Origin: Ovoidimarina sp039190895
GTDB lineage: Bacteria > Pseudomonadota > Alphaproteobacteria > Rhodobacterales > Rhodobacteraceae
NCBI GenBank assembly: GCA_039190895.1
Contig: JBCCXY010000002.1
Location: forward strand, 23,087 to 87,086
Length of the DNA: 64,000 nt
Direction of reading: 5' to 3'
The notes under the pieces were generated by a model. It was not told the DNA's origin and made no database searches. It saw only the letters and a program-made list of their open reading frames with translations. The translations under genes were made by a program, and so were the position numbers. Below are positions 1 to 9,510 of this stretch, piece by piece (the first letter of the stretch is position 1; every line of letters begins with the position of its first letter).

Positions 1-215
1 TCCAACGCTCGGCCCAGGTCGGGGTTCTTACGGACCTCAGCTATGTCCAAACCGTCGGTGAAGGCGTGGCGGCAATCGATCTGGGCTTTCCCATGCGCTA
101 CAGCCACTCGTCTCTCGAAGTCTGCCAACTGAGTGACCTTGAAGCGCTTTCCAGATTGCTCACCGCCGGGCTCCGCCGGATAACCCCGGACCTGTCGCTG
201 GAGCGCTGGGCATGA
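1..215 (+). CDS. M42-family metallopeptidase, C-terminal fragment (5' end outside window)
   Basis: This is the open reading frame entering the window (frame starting at base 3) and ending at the TGA at 213-215. Its tail contains GVAAIDLGFPMRYSHSSLEV followed by a QLSDLEAL segment. That pattern is typical of the C-terminus of M42 aminopeptidases/endoglucanase-like proteins, where the His of the RYxHS motif is a metal ligand. The stop overlaps the next ATG as ATGA, so it is translationally coupled to the FGGY kinase. This places a cytosolic peptidase-fold hydrolase in the same operon as a sugar kinase. Only about 70 residues are visible, so the substrate cannot be judged. Confidence 0.7.
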   Translation, partial: QRSAQVGVLTDLSYVQTVGEGVAAIDLGFPMRYSHSSLEVCQLSDLEALSRLLTAGLRRITPDLSLERWA

Positions 216-1696
216 ACCTGACCCTCGGCGTCGACATCGGAACGTTCGAGACGAAGGGCGTTCTAGTGGACGAGGTCGGACATGTGGTCGCCACCGCCCG
301 CAATCCCCACGAAATGCTCGTGCCCCAGCCCGGCTGGGCTGAACACCGGCCAGAGGAAGACTGGTGGGGCGACTTCGTCAAAGTCACGCAAGAGCTGATC
401 GCAACAGCCCGCTGCGACCCTCGGGACATAAGGGCCGTTGCCTGCTCCGCCATCGGGCCATGCATGCTCCCTGTGGACGAACGCGGCGCGCCGCTGATGA
501 ATGGGGTTCTATACGGCGTCGATATTCGCGCCATGGCGCAGGTAGACGCCTTGACCCAGCGCATCGGCGAAGACGTCATCCTGGACCGCTGCGGAAACGC
601 TCTGACCTCGCAAGCGGTCGGTCCAAAGATCCTCTGGCTCAAGGAAGAGCACCCAGAGATCTACGCGAAAACGGCAAAAATCCTCTCCTCGACCAGCTTC
701 CTCGTCCATCGGCTCACCGGGGAATACCTGATCGACCACTACACGGCGGCCAATTTCGCCCCGATCTACGATGTGGGCCGCCGCGACTGGTGCTTTGATC
801 TGGCAAGCGACATCGCACGGCCCGAGATGTTGCCCCAGCTCATGTGGTCGTCAGAAATCGCAGGCCATGTCACCGCAGAAGCCGCCGCAATCACCGGGCT
901 GGTGCCGGGTACGCCGGTGACGGTCGGGACTATCGATGCGGCGGCGGAGGCGCTCAGCGTAGGCGTGCAAAATCCAGGCGACATGATGGTGATGTACGGC
1001 TCGACCATCTTCATGATCACGCTGACCGGCGAACGTGTCCGCGACAGCCGCCTGTGGTACGCGCCCTGGCTCTTTGAGGGTCAGCACGCCTCCATGGCGG
1101 GGCTAGCCACATCGGGCACCCTCACGCATTGGTTCCGCGATCAGTTCGCGCGCGAGCTTCCACGGGACACCGCCTTCGCGACCCTGGCGGCAGAGGCGAA
1201 GGACGTGGCCGCCGGGGCGAACGGAGTCCTTTTCCTCCCCTACTTCTCGGGTGAACGCACGCCGATCCACGATCCCATGGCCAAAGGCACGTTCTTTGGC
1301 CTGAACCTAACCCACGGGCGTGGGCACCTGTACCGCGCCCTGATCGAAGGGATCGCGTATGGCACCGCCCACGTGGTGGAAACGTATCGCGAAGTGGGTG
1401 TCGCGCTGAACCTCATCCTTGCGGTCGGAGGCGGGACAAAGAACCCGCTTTGGCTGCAGGCGACGTCGGATTCCTCCGGCCTTGATCAGATCGTCTGCGA
1501 AAAGACCGTGGGCGCCAGCTTTGGCGACGCCTTCCTCGCCCGCATGGCGCTCGGCGAGGCGAAGGTCGAAGACATCAGCGCGTGGAACCCGGTTCAGCAT
1601 CAGGTGACTGCGCGGTCAGAGCCCGCCTATGCCAAGGGCTACCCACTGTTTCGGCGGCTCTACGAACAGACCAAAGACATCGCCGCCGAGCTTTGA
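212..1696 (+). CDS. FGGY-family carbohydrate kinase (xylulokinase-like)
   Basis: A 494-residue cytosolic sugar kinase, the usual length for the FGGY family. The N-terminal ATPase-fold motif GVDIGTFETKG (residues 6-16) is present, as are a central GTIDAAAEAL segment carrying the likely catalytic Asp and a C-terminal GGGTKNPLW motif. The family phosphorylates pentoses, hexoses or polyols with ATP. The specificity cannot be read from sequence, but the neighbouring sugar ABC importer and FucU-type mutarotase suggest it acts on the imported sugar. The start is fixed by the ATGA overlap with the upstream peptidase. It converges on the minus-strand permease with only 2 bp between the stops. Confidence 0.88.
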   Translation: MNLTLGVDIGTFETKGVLVDEVGHVVATARNPHEMLVPQPGWAEHRPEEDWWGDFVKVTQELIATARCDPRDIRAVACSAIGPCMLPVDERGAPLMNGVLYGVDIRAMAQVDALTQRIGEDVILDRCGNALTSQAVGPKILWLKEEHPEIYAKTAKILSSTSFLVHRLTGEYLIDHYTAANFAPIYDVGRRDWCFDLASDIARPEMLPQLMWSSEIAGHVTAEAAAITGLVPGTPVTVGTIDAAAEALSVGVQNPGDMMVMYGSTIFMITLTGERVRDSRLWYAPWLFEGQHASMAGLATSGTLTHWFRDQFARELPRDTAFATLAAEAKDVAAGANGVLFLPYFSGERTPIHDPMAKGTFFGLNLTHGRGHLYRALIEGIAYGTAHVVETYREVGVALNLILAVGGGTKNPLWLQATSDSSGLDQIVCEKTVGASFGDAFLARMALGEAKVEDISAWNPVQHQVTARSEPAYAKGYPLFRRLYEQTKDIAAEL

Positions 1697-1698
1697 GT

Positions 1699-2616
1699 CT
1701 ACTTCACTGCGCCCGCCGCCATACCCTTGATGATGTAGCGTTCCAGCACGATGCCGATGATGATCAGCGGCAAGATCGCCGCAAAGCTGAGCGCCGCCAT
1801 GGACCACCATGAGATGCCCTGGCTTCCCGTCTGACTGGCCACCATCACGGGCAGCGTCGTCGAATTGCTGGACGTCAGAAGTGCTGCGAAGAAGTACTCG
1901 TTCCACGTCAGTACAAGCGACAGGATGAACGCCGCCGTCATGCCGGGCGCCGCAATGGGCAGGATGATCGTTAGAAACGCCCCCCAGATAGAAAGCCCGT
2001 CCACAAGCGCGGCTTCTTCGAGCTCCACAGGGATGGAGCCGAACTGGTCCCGCATGATCCAGATCACGATGGGCAGGACCGTCAGCGCATAGATCAGGAT
2101 CAACCCAAACCGCGTGTCGAGCATCGCGAGCGACTTGTAAAGAACAAGGAACGGCAGGGCCAAAACAACTGGCGGAAGAATGAGCTGGCTGAGGAAAAAG
2201 AACGAGATGTCCGAATTGCGCATAAAGCCAAAGCGGTAATTGAACCGCGACAATCCATAGGCCGCACAACTGCCCAGAATAAGGGCGATAAGCGACGCCG
2301 ACACGGCGATGATCGTGGAGTTCCAGAACCGTTTCAGAAACTCCGCGCGCACCGTGCTCTCGGCCCCGATCGTGTCAGGCGACAGCCCAAGCGACCGCCA
2401 CCCCAGCCATTTCGGCGTGTAATCCCACCACGGCACCACGTTGCCCCGCATCACATCGGGCGCTGTCTTGAAGCTTGTCGTGATGGTCCAGAAAATCGGA
2501 AAGATCGCGATAATCGCCCACAGGATGAGGATGGTGTAAATCAGGATCCGACCCGATATCCACTTCGCCCGGAAGGCCCGATCCGCCTCGCTGTCGTGAA
2601 AGATCTGTTCCGCCAT
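1699..2616 (-). CDS. Sugar ABC transporter permease (MalG type)
   Basis: A 305-residue inner-membrane permease with about six TM helices and the EAA loop EEAALVDGLSIWGAF, where the permease contacts the ATPase. The first TM region begins near residue 30 (ILIYTILILWAIIAIF). The long periplasmic stretch before the second helix is usual for MalG/CUT1 subunits. It is the last gene of a binding protein, MalF-type, MalG-type operon on the minus strand and starts 1 bp after the preceding stop. It presumably pairs with the ATPase encoded divergently at 5671. Confidence 0.9.
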   Translation of the reverse strand: MAEQIFHDSEADRAFRAKWISGRILIYTILILWAIIAIFPIFWTITTSFKTAPDVMRGNVVPWWDYTPKWLGWRSLGLSPDTIGAESTVRAEFLKRFWNSTIIAVSASLIALILGSCAAYGLSRFNYRFGFMRNSDISFFFLSQLILPPVVLALPFLVLYKSLAMLDTRFGLILIYALTVLPIVIWIMRDQFGSIPVELEEAALVDGLSIWGAFLTIILPIAAPGMTAAFILSLVLTWNEYFFAALLTSSNSTTLPVMVASQTGSQGISWWSMAALSFAAILPLIIIGIVLERYIIKGMAAGAVK

Positions 2617-2617
2617 C

Positions 2618-3724
2618 TCAGTACCTCGGACGCATCCAACGGTCTGCGGCTTTGATCAGGATCGTCATCGCGATGACAATGACCAGCAGATAGAACATGG
2701 CAAGCATCGTGCCGTAGCCGACATTCGAACGATCCCGGTATTCGCGGAAGATAAACGAGGTGATGCTGTCTGTCGCTCCACCCGGCCCGCCAGAGGTCAC
2801 GTTGATGATGATGTCGGCCAGCTTGAGCTTGAAGATGATGCGGATCAGGATCGCGGTAATCGAGACGGGCAGCATGAGCGGAAAGGTGACTTCCCAGAAC
2901 CGCCGCCATGGGCCTGCGCCGTCAACCTCGGCGGCCTCGTGCAGCTCTTTCGGGATTGCCTGAAGACCCGCGAGAATCATGATCATCATGAACGGAATGT
3001 ACGTCCACGCGTCGATGAGCATGATCATCAGGCGGGCGATGTTGGGGTCAGAGAAGAAAGACGGGTTCTCGACCCCGATCTCCCGCAGGAACCGCGCGAT
3101 GGGGCCAAACCGGTTTTCCAGCATCGACTTGCCGATCATCCACGACACGGCCACTGGCGACAGCATCAGCGGAAGCAGAAACGCGACACGAAAGAACTTC
3201 CGCCCCCGGATCTGCGCGTTCAGCAGTAGGGCGAGGCCGAAGGCGATGGCATACTCCACGATGATCGCGAGCGTGTACCACACCATGTTACGCATGGCGT
3301 TCCAGTAGAACGGATCGCCCCACATTTTGCGGGCGTTGTCCCAGCCGTTGAACTGCCGCCCGTCAGGGGATGCGAGGTTCCAGTCCGAAAAGGCGATGAC
3401 CAGCCCGAAGAGGAGCGGGAAGATCACCATGGACACGACGAACAGCGTCGCTGGCAGCACGAAAAGCGCGCGCTTGCCATGTTCCCCGTCGATCAGAACG
3501 CGGCTGAAGCACAGACAGATGCCCCACAAGACATAGGCGTAAAGCGTGGGCCGCCACGTCTCGAACCCGATGTTGATCCAGCCATTCTGATCCGCCGTCT
3601 GGATCAGGGCGACAAGCGCCAAAAGCCCGGCGGACCCCCAGACAAGACCGCGCCCCAGACGGCGGCGCTGATCCGAGATATCGTCTGCCGTCACAACGTG
3701 CAGAAGATCGCCTTCTGTACTCAT
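2618..3724 (-). CDS. Sugar ABC transporter permease (MalF type)
   Basis: A 368-residue inner-membrane permease of the CUT1 type. It has N-terminal TM segments around residues 30-110, then the periplasmic loop, then the core permease domain with the EAA motif HEAAEVDGAGPWRRF near residue 280. A GAGAGGT-like ribosome-binding site precedes the ATG. It follows the binding-protein gene after a 66-bp gap holding a strong hairpin (3756-3782) and is nearly fused to the downstream MalG-type gene. The substrate is unknown. Confidence 0.9.
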   Translation of the reverse strand: MSTEGDLLHVVTADDISDQRRRLGRGLVWGSAGLLALVALIQTADQNGWINIGFETWRPTLYAYVLWGICLCFSRVLIDGEHGKRALFVLPATLFVVSMVIFPLLFGLVIAFSDWNLASPDGRQFNGWDNARKMWGDPFYWNAMRNMVWYTLAIIVEYAIAFGLALLLNAQIRGRKFFRVAFLLPLMLSPVAVSWMIGKSMLENRFGPIARFLREIGVENPSFFSDPNIARLMIMLIDAWTYIPFMMIMILAGLQAIPKELHEAAEVDGAGPWRRFWEVTFPLMLPVSITAILIRIIFKLKLADIIINVTSGGPGGATDSITSFIFREYRDRSNVGYGTMLAMFYLLVIVIAMTILIKAADRWMRPRY

Positions 3725-3755
3725 CGACCTCTCGGTTTTGCGCGAAGTTGCTCGG

Positions 3756-3782
3756 TTCGGGGCCGCCCGAAGCGGCCCCGAA
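3756..3782 (-). promoter_or_regulatory. Intercistronic hairpin between binding protein and permease genes
   Basis: A perfect 11-bp stem (TTCGGGGCCGC / GCGGCCCCGAA) with a 5-base loop, between the binding-protein stop and the permease start. No T-run follows on the minus strand, so a full intrinsic terminator is unlikely. In binding-protein operons such stems usually protect the upstream mRNA and lower permease expression. That role is inferred here. Confidence 0.75.
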
Positions 3783-3790
3783 TTGTTTGG

Positions 3791-5425
3791 TTACAGACCC
3801 AGCGACGCTTTGTAGAGCGCGATCTGGGAATCTCGCCCAATCTGGTCCGTGATCTCTTCCCAGGCGGCGGCAATGGCATCGCCGATTTCCTGGGCCGAGC
3901 CGTACTGACCCGCATAGCCTTTCGCCAATTCGTCCTCCGCGACGGAGTAGTATTGGAAGATCCCCGGGATGCGAGGCTCCAGCGCGGCATTCGGGTGGTT
4001 GTAGCTGTCCGCATTGGAGCCGAGGTAATCCTCGATATACGCGCGGTCATAACCAGCCTCTTCCCACTCATCGAACTGGAAGTGGGAATTCCGATAGGGC
4101 TGGAACCCCGACGGATAGGCCGACATCCACAAGCTCAGGTCCTTGCCCCCCAAATGCGCCGCCGCAGACCAGGCCGCCTTGCGCTTTGTCTCGTCGCCCT
4201 GAACGCGCTTGGTCACGTAGATGCCCCAGCCGAGATACGCCATGTTGGGCGCCTCGTTATAGGTGTCTTCCCAGGCACCGGACTGGCTGTTGTAGACGCG
4301 GTCTGACCCCGGGTTGATCCCAAAGCCCACCACGTCGCCCACGACCGACGTATCGGATGTGCGCGCGCTAGAGCCGATATCGCCCCACCACATCAGCATA
4401 GAGCCGGTGCCCGCAAGAAACTGCTGGAAGCCGGTTGTGCCCGGATCCGCGTTGATCTGATCCGCCGGGTAGGCGCCCGCTTCAATCAGGTCGAGCACGT
4501 CCTGAATCGCCTGCACCCACGCCGGATTGTTGACCCGTGGCGTCATGGTGTCCGGATCGAACAGCCACGCAGGATCGTCAGGGTGCTTGGCATAAGCTGC
4601 CGCGCGGTTCTCAAGGAAGTAGAAGCCGAAGCCACCCCACCCTTTGAGCGGGTCAAGATAGCCATGGGCCGGCAGCCCGGTAAGCGGGTCTTCCTGGCCA
4701 ACAAGCGCCTTGGACACCGCGTTGACCTCCTGCCAGGTCTTGGGAACTTCCGCCCCGCCGATCGCGCCATCGCCGAAGTAATCTGTGCGATACGCAAAGG
4801 TGTGGCAGTCCCCATCGATGGTGACGCGGTACTTCTTGCCGTCCCAGGTACCCACCGGCGGCTGCAAGTAGCTCACAAGGTCTTCGGCATCGATCTGCTC
4901 TTCCACCCAATCGGGCATCTCATCCAGAAGGCCCTTGCCAGCGGTGTCACCCTCAAACGGCGCGCCCATCTCGATGATGTCGAAGTCGACCGTGCCAGTG
5001 GCAATCGCCTGCTGAAGGCGCGGGTTGTAATCAGCCTGCGCAAGGTCGATCCAATTGATCGTGGCGCCGGTGTACGCTTCCCACGGCTTCAGGAAACCTC
5101 GGAACAGGAAGTTGTGCAGGTTCTGGTTGTTGAGGCCCATGAAGGTCAACTCAACACCTTCGAACTCGCCTTCCTCGACACGCTCCATCGTGGGCCCAAG
5201 GCACATCTCGCCAACCTTTTGCCAATCGGCATCCGTGGGTGACCCCGCACCGACGCCAGGGATCTTCAAAATATCGGCGCGGACGTTTGCATGACTGTCG
5301 GCGAAAGTGGCTTTCGGCATCGCCCCTGCAACCGCAGCGAAAGCGCCGACACTGGCTGCGCCCTTAAGCATGTTCCGTCGGCTCATCTGACGCTGCACAA
5401 TGGCGTTATAGTGTTCGACTTTCAT
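3791..5425 (-). CDS. ABC transporter extracellular solute-binding protein, Tat-exported
   Basis: About 544 residues, long for a sugar-binding protein. The chosen ATG at 5425 follows AGGGAGGAG by 6-7 bp; an in-frame start nine codons upstream has no comparable site. The N-terminus carries a twin-arginine motif (SRRNMLKG, residues 14-21), a hydrophobic stretch and a likely cleavage after ATFA. The mature protein is therefore expected in the periplasm, folded before export. It is the first gene of the minus-strand importer operon and is divergent from the ATPase gene. The ligand is probably a sugar or oligosaccharide, given the kinase and mutarotase nearby, but this is inference. Confidence 0.88.
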   Translation of the reverse strand: MKVEHYNAIVQRQMSRRNMLKGAASVGAFAAVAGAMPKATFADSHANVRADILKIPGVGAGSPTDADWQKVGEMCLGPTMERVEEGEFEGVELTFMGLNNQNLHNFLFRGFLKPWEAYTGATINWIDLAQADYNPRLQQAIATGTVDFDIIEMGAPFEGDTAGKGLLDEMPDWVEEQIDAEDLVSYLQPPVGTWDGKKYRVTIDGDCHTFAYRTDYFGDGAIGGAEVPKTWQEVNAVSKALVGQEDPLTGLPAHGYLDPLKGWGGFGFYFLENRAAAYAKHPDDPAWLFDPDTMTPRVNNPAWVQAIQDVLDLIEAGAYPADQINADPGTTGFQQFLAGTGSMLMWWGDIGSSARTSDTSVVGDVVGFGINPGSDRVYNSQSGAWEDTYNEAPNMAYLGWGIYVTKRVQGDETKRKAAWSAAAHLGGKDLSLWMSAYPSGFQPYRNSHFQFDEWEEAGYDRAYIEDYLGSNADSYNHPNAALEPRIPGIFQYYSVAEDELAKGYAGQYGSAQEIGDAIAAAWEEITDQIGRDSQIALYKASLGL

Positions 5426-5670
5426 AGGTACTCCTCCCTTGCGACAAACCAAAAAACCTCATTGCATCAGTCGCTTGCGTTTCGCACATTCTGTTTCTGA
5501 CGCTTGCAGGACCTGTCACGGCAGCAGCAGAGAGTTGGTTTGAATGACGTCAGCGTCTTGTCAAAAATCCAATCTGTCAAGTTGCTAACATGCTAGTCTG
5601 CTCAGAGTGGACAAGGCACTGACCTTGGTCTACCCAAAACCGGGGAATGGACCGTGTCATGGGGTAGGCG
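5426..5670. promoter_or_regulatory. Divergent promoter region of the sugar ABC locus
   Basis: This 245-bp region without a gene separates the minus-strand binding-protein operon from the plus-strand ATPase operon and must hold both promoters. It is visibly more AT-rich than the flanking genes. It contains an imperfect dyad CTAACATGCTAG at 5585-5596 (one mismatch from perfect), a possible operator. No local regulator gene is adjacent, so the cognate factor is unknown. Confidence 0.5.
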
Positions 5671-6738
<1,068 letters not shown>

Positions 6739-6765
6739 GGACCACCAAAAGGGGGAGAGGCCGAC

Positions 6766-7218
6766 ATGCTGAAGGGAATAGATCCTCGACTGAACGCGGA
6801 TGTCCTTGGATGTCTTCGCGCCATGGGGCACGGAGATGCCCTGGTGATATCGGACACCAACTTTCCGGCGGATAGCGTGGCAAGGCAAACCGTCGTTGGG
6901 GACCTGCTGCGCATGGAAAATCTCACCGCCGCCGAGGCTATCAGCGCAATTCTGTCTGTCCTGCCCCTCGACACGTTCGTCGACGACTTCGCCATGCGGA
7001 TGGAGGTTGTCGGCGCCCCCGACGACATTCCGGATGTCCAGGCGGAAGTGCAGGCGCAAATCGATCACGCAGAGGGCCAGCCCCGCAAGATGATCGGTGT
7101 CGAGAGGTTCGCATTCTACGATCTGGCCCGCCAAAGCTATGCAGTCATTCAAACCGGCGAGCGGCGCTTCTACGGCTGCTTTATCCTGCGCAAGGGCGTG
7201 ATCGGACCCGACGCATAG
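6766..7218 (+). CDS. RbsD/FucU-family sugar mutarotase
   Basis: A 150-residue protein whose whole length follows the FucU pattern. The LKGIDP start, MGHGDALVISDTNFPA (conserved His at the active site), RFAFYDLAR and TGERRFYGCFILRKG are all present. The family interconverts anomers of fucose, ribose or related sugars, supplying the form used by the kinase or isomerase. The gene follows the ABC ATPase by 27 bp with a GGGGGAG ribosome-binding site, so it belongs to this sugar-uptake unit. L-fucose specificity is plausible but not proven. Confidence 0.85.
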   Translation: MLKGIDPRLNADVLGCLRAMGHGDALVISDTNFPADSVARQTVVGDLLRMENLTAAEAISAILSVLPLDTFVDDFAMRMEVVGAPDDIPDVQAEVQAQIDHAEGQPRKMIGVERFAFYDLARQSYAVIQTGERRFYGCFILRKGVIGPDA

Positions 7219-7240
7219 ACTATTGCTGCGGTTTCAGCAC

Positions 7241-8614
7241 TCACCCGCTCACATCCGCCCGCTTCCAGTCGCCGCGCCAAAGGCGGCTGTGGAAGGGCCA
7301 GAACTTCAGAACCTCTTCAATCAGTATCACCGACAGCACCCAGAAGGCCGAAAGCTCGAAAACAAGCACGGCCAGAGCCGTGGCAGGAACGCGAAACAAC
7401 CACTGGGACCATAGGAAAAGCATCATCACATAGATCGTGTCGCCGCTGGCCCTTAGCGTGTTTCCGCAGATAGCGTTGGTCGCGCGCGGCACGGTCGCCA
7501 TCAGCAGGATTGGCAGGAAACCGAACAGCGTCGCCCGCGTGTCGGCAGTCAGGTCGGCATAGAGGATATCGACGGACAAGCACAGAACAACGAACACAGT
7601 CGCGACGACCCCGGCTGCAACGAAGGCGCCCCGCCATGCCGCCGACAGAAAGCGATCCAGCGTCGGCTCAGAAGCGCGCTGGCCAAGAAGTTGCGCGACG
7701 ATGATGCCGGTGGCTTGCGTCCATTGCATCGCGATCTGGCCTGCCACCATATTCCACGGCGCAATCAGGGTCATCGCCGCAAAGTCGTTAAGCGCCATTT
7801 GCGCATAGATCAGCGTACAGACATGTGTGGCCAGTGTGGCGCTCACAAAGGTCGTCGCGATGGGGAGCGAGAATGTCAGGTGCCGCCAGACCGTCGGTCT
7901 GAACGTGGTTTGCCGCCAACCGGCGACACGGGCAAGCGGTGCATCCAGTTGCCAAAGCCGGATTGCGAAAAACGCGACCTGCACAGCAACGCCAAGCGCA
8001 CTGCCCATCGCCGCGCCGACAACGCCAAAGGCCGGAACCCCCCAAAGCCCGTGGATCAGGATGACGCTCGCCCCGATGTTGATCGGGACCGACAGGCAAT
8101 AGCCATACAGCGGCAGGCGGGTGCGCCCGCGCCCGTTGAAATAGCTCGACAGGCACTGACCGACCGACTCGAACAGCATGACCAGCGAAAAGACCGCCAG
8201 ATACGACCACGAGAGCGCGGCCACCTCGGCGCTTGGGGCGAAGCTCGCAATCAAGGGTCGGCCCGCGACGAAGAGGGCGGCAATCCCCAGCAGACCAATG
8301 GTCAGGCTAATCGTCAGACCAGAGGCGAGCGTTGATTTCAGATAAACCGGGTCTTCCGTCCCCGACGCCTGCGCCGTGCGGATTTGCATCGCGTGCGAAA
8401 ACGCGAAGATGACGCCAAGGACCATCCCGCCAATCGCCGCAGCAAGCCCCATGGCCGCCAGCGACGTCTCCCCCAGCGATGAAACGAGCCAGCCGTCGAT
8501 GACAATCGTGCCGTGCAGGAAGATGGCCTTGATCGTCATCGGCCAGGCAAGCACAAAAACATCGCGCGCGCCGGGCGCGGGTCGGGTCGTTGTGTGGTCT
8601 GTAAGCGTGGTCAT
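7241..8614 (-). CDS. MATE-family efflux transporter
   Basis: A 457-residue inner-membrane protein with about 12 TM helices in two repeated halves, the normal MATE length. It has the N-terminal WPMTIKAIF / IDGWLVSSLGETSLAAMGLA region typical of the family. MATE proteins export drugs or metabolites using Na+ or H+ gradients. It lies 41 bp downstream of the GntR gene on the same strand, with a small hairpin between them, so co-transcription is possible. Nothing ties it directly to uronate use. Confidence 0.88.
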   Translation of the reverse strand: MTTLTDHTTTRPAPGARDVFVLAWPMTIKAIFLHGTIVIDGWLVSSLGETSLAAMGLAAAIGGMVLGVIFAFSHAMQIRTAQASGTEDPVYLKSTLASGLTISLTIGLLGIAALFVAGRPLIASFAPSAEVAALSWSYLAVFSLVMLFESVGQCLSSYFNGRGRTRLPLYGYCLSVPINIGASVILIHGLWGVPAFGVVGAAMGSALGVAVQVAFFAIRLWQLDAPLARVAGWRQTTFRPTVWRHLTFSLPIATTFVSATLATHVCTLIYAQMALNDFAAMTLIAPWNMVAGQIAMQWTQATGIIVAQLLGQRASEPTLDRFLSAAWRGAFVAAGVVATVFVVLCLSVDILYADLTADTRATLFGFLPILLMATVPRATNAICGNTLRASGDTIYVMMLFLWSQWLFRVPATALAVLVFELSAFWVLSVILIEEVLKFWPFHSRLWRGDWKRADVSG

Positions 8615-8617
8615 GTG

Positions 8618-8638
8618 CGGTGCTGTTCAACTGCACCG
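8618..8638 (-). promoter_or_regulatory. Small hairpin between gntR and MATE gene
   Basis: A 6-bp perfect stem CGGTGC / GCACCG with a 9-base loop in the 41-bp gap upstream of the MATE start. There is no T-run. It may tune read-through from the regulator gene. Confidence 0.4.
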
Positions 8639-8655
8639 TTGAGGCGCGGCGCGGG

Positions 8656-9342
8656 CTATGTGCGTTCGAAGTAATCGGCGTTGCTTGCCAGGATGCGTTC
8701 GATCGTCTGATCGAGGCGCGAAAGGTGAACCTCGCAAGCCGCGATCGCCGTGTCGGCGTCATGGGCCTTGATCGCCTCGGCAATCGTACGGTGATCTTCC
8801 AGAAGATCCGGCAAACGTTGTTCCTTGTCGCGCCCAAGGATGCACAGGCGGTCGATCTTTGCCTTCTCCTGCTGGATGACCTCAAAGGCATAGTCCGTCC
8901 CTGCAATTCCGCAGATCGTCTGGTGGAATTCAAAGTCCAGCTTTCCAAACGCGCTGACGTCGCCGCAATCTACGGCAGCCCCCTGCACCAAAAGCGCGGC
9001 GTCCAATTGCGCGGCCCCGGTGGCGTCACAACGCTCCGCGGCTCGGTGGACGACCTCTTTTTCGATGCAGGCCCGCACGAAACGCGCTTTCTCAATTTGA
9101 CGGATCGAGAATTGGCGGACCTCGGTCGCCCGTTGCGGGCGGATCAGAAGGAGGTCGAGGTTCGCAAGGCGGCTGAAAGCATCGCGCACGGGCTGGCGCG
9201 AAACGCCAAACTGCGCCGCAACGTCAGCTTCCGAGATTCGATCCCCCGGCTTCAAGGCAAGCGTCACAATCTGCTCGTGCAGATAGTCGAATACGTCGTC
9301 GACGCTTGTGCGTCGCTCGGTAATCAGTGTCGCTTGTGCCAT
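8656..9342 (-). CDS. GntR-family (FadR/FCD type) transcriptional regulator of the uronate operon
   Basis: A 228-residue regulator. It has an N-terminal winged helix (about residues 12-75, with GDRISEADVAAQFGVSRQPV) and a C-terminal FCD ligand domain with metal-type residues (DFEFHQTI, DHRTIAEAI, HLSRLDQT). The start at 9342 is chosen because GGAGCTTCTG precedes the ATG; the reading frame stays open upstream but runs into the divergent ATPase gene. It is transcribed away from the alginate-type operon, and three CTAGTATNCYAG boxes lie in the shared promoter. Regulation by an unsaturated uronate or KDG-like intermediate is typical for this family in such loci and is inferred here. Confidence 0.88.
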   Translation of the reverse strand: MAQATLITERRTSVDDVFDYLHEQIVTLALKPGDRISEADVAAQFGVSRQPVRDAFSRLANLDLLLIRPQRATEVRQFSIRQIEKARFVRACIEKEVVHRAAERCDATGAAQLDAALLVQGAAVDCGDVSAFGKLDFEFHQTICGIAGTDYAFEVIQQEKAKIDRLCILGRDKEQRLPDLLEDHRTIAEAIKAHDADTAIAACEVHLSRLDQTIERILASNADYFERT

Positions 9343-9394
9343 CAGAAGCTCCTTTTTCGAGCTGTCAACTAAAGGACGCTTAGCAGAATGCAAA

Positions 9395-9439
9395 CTAGTA
9401 TACCAGACTAGTATTCTAGTAAAATTACTAGTATGCCAG
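9395..9439. promoter_or_regulatory. Triple GntR-type operator candidate (three CTAGTATNCYAG boxes)
   Basis: Three near-identical 12-mers occur at 9395-9406 (CTAGTATACCAG), 9408-9419 (CTAGTATTCTAG) and 9428-9439 (CTAGTATGCCAG), between the divergent GntR and ABC ATPase genes. Each is close to a dyad of the CTNGTATACNAG type, as expected for FadR-subfamily GntR operators. The starts are spaced 13 and 20 bp apart. Confidence 0.75.
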
Positions 9440-9510
9440 TTCAAGAGTGGCGTCGAATCAGCCACCGCCAGTGAAGGCGCCGACAACGAACGGCGCATTT
9501 GGGAGGGAAC

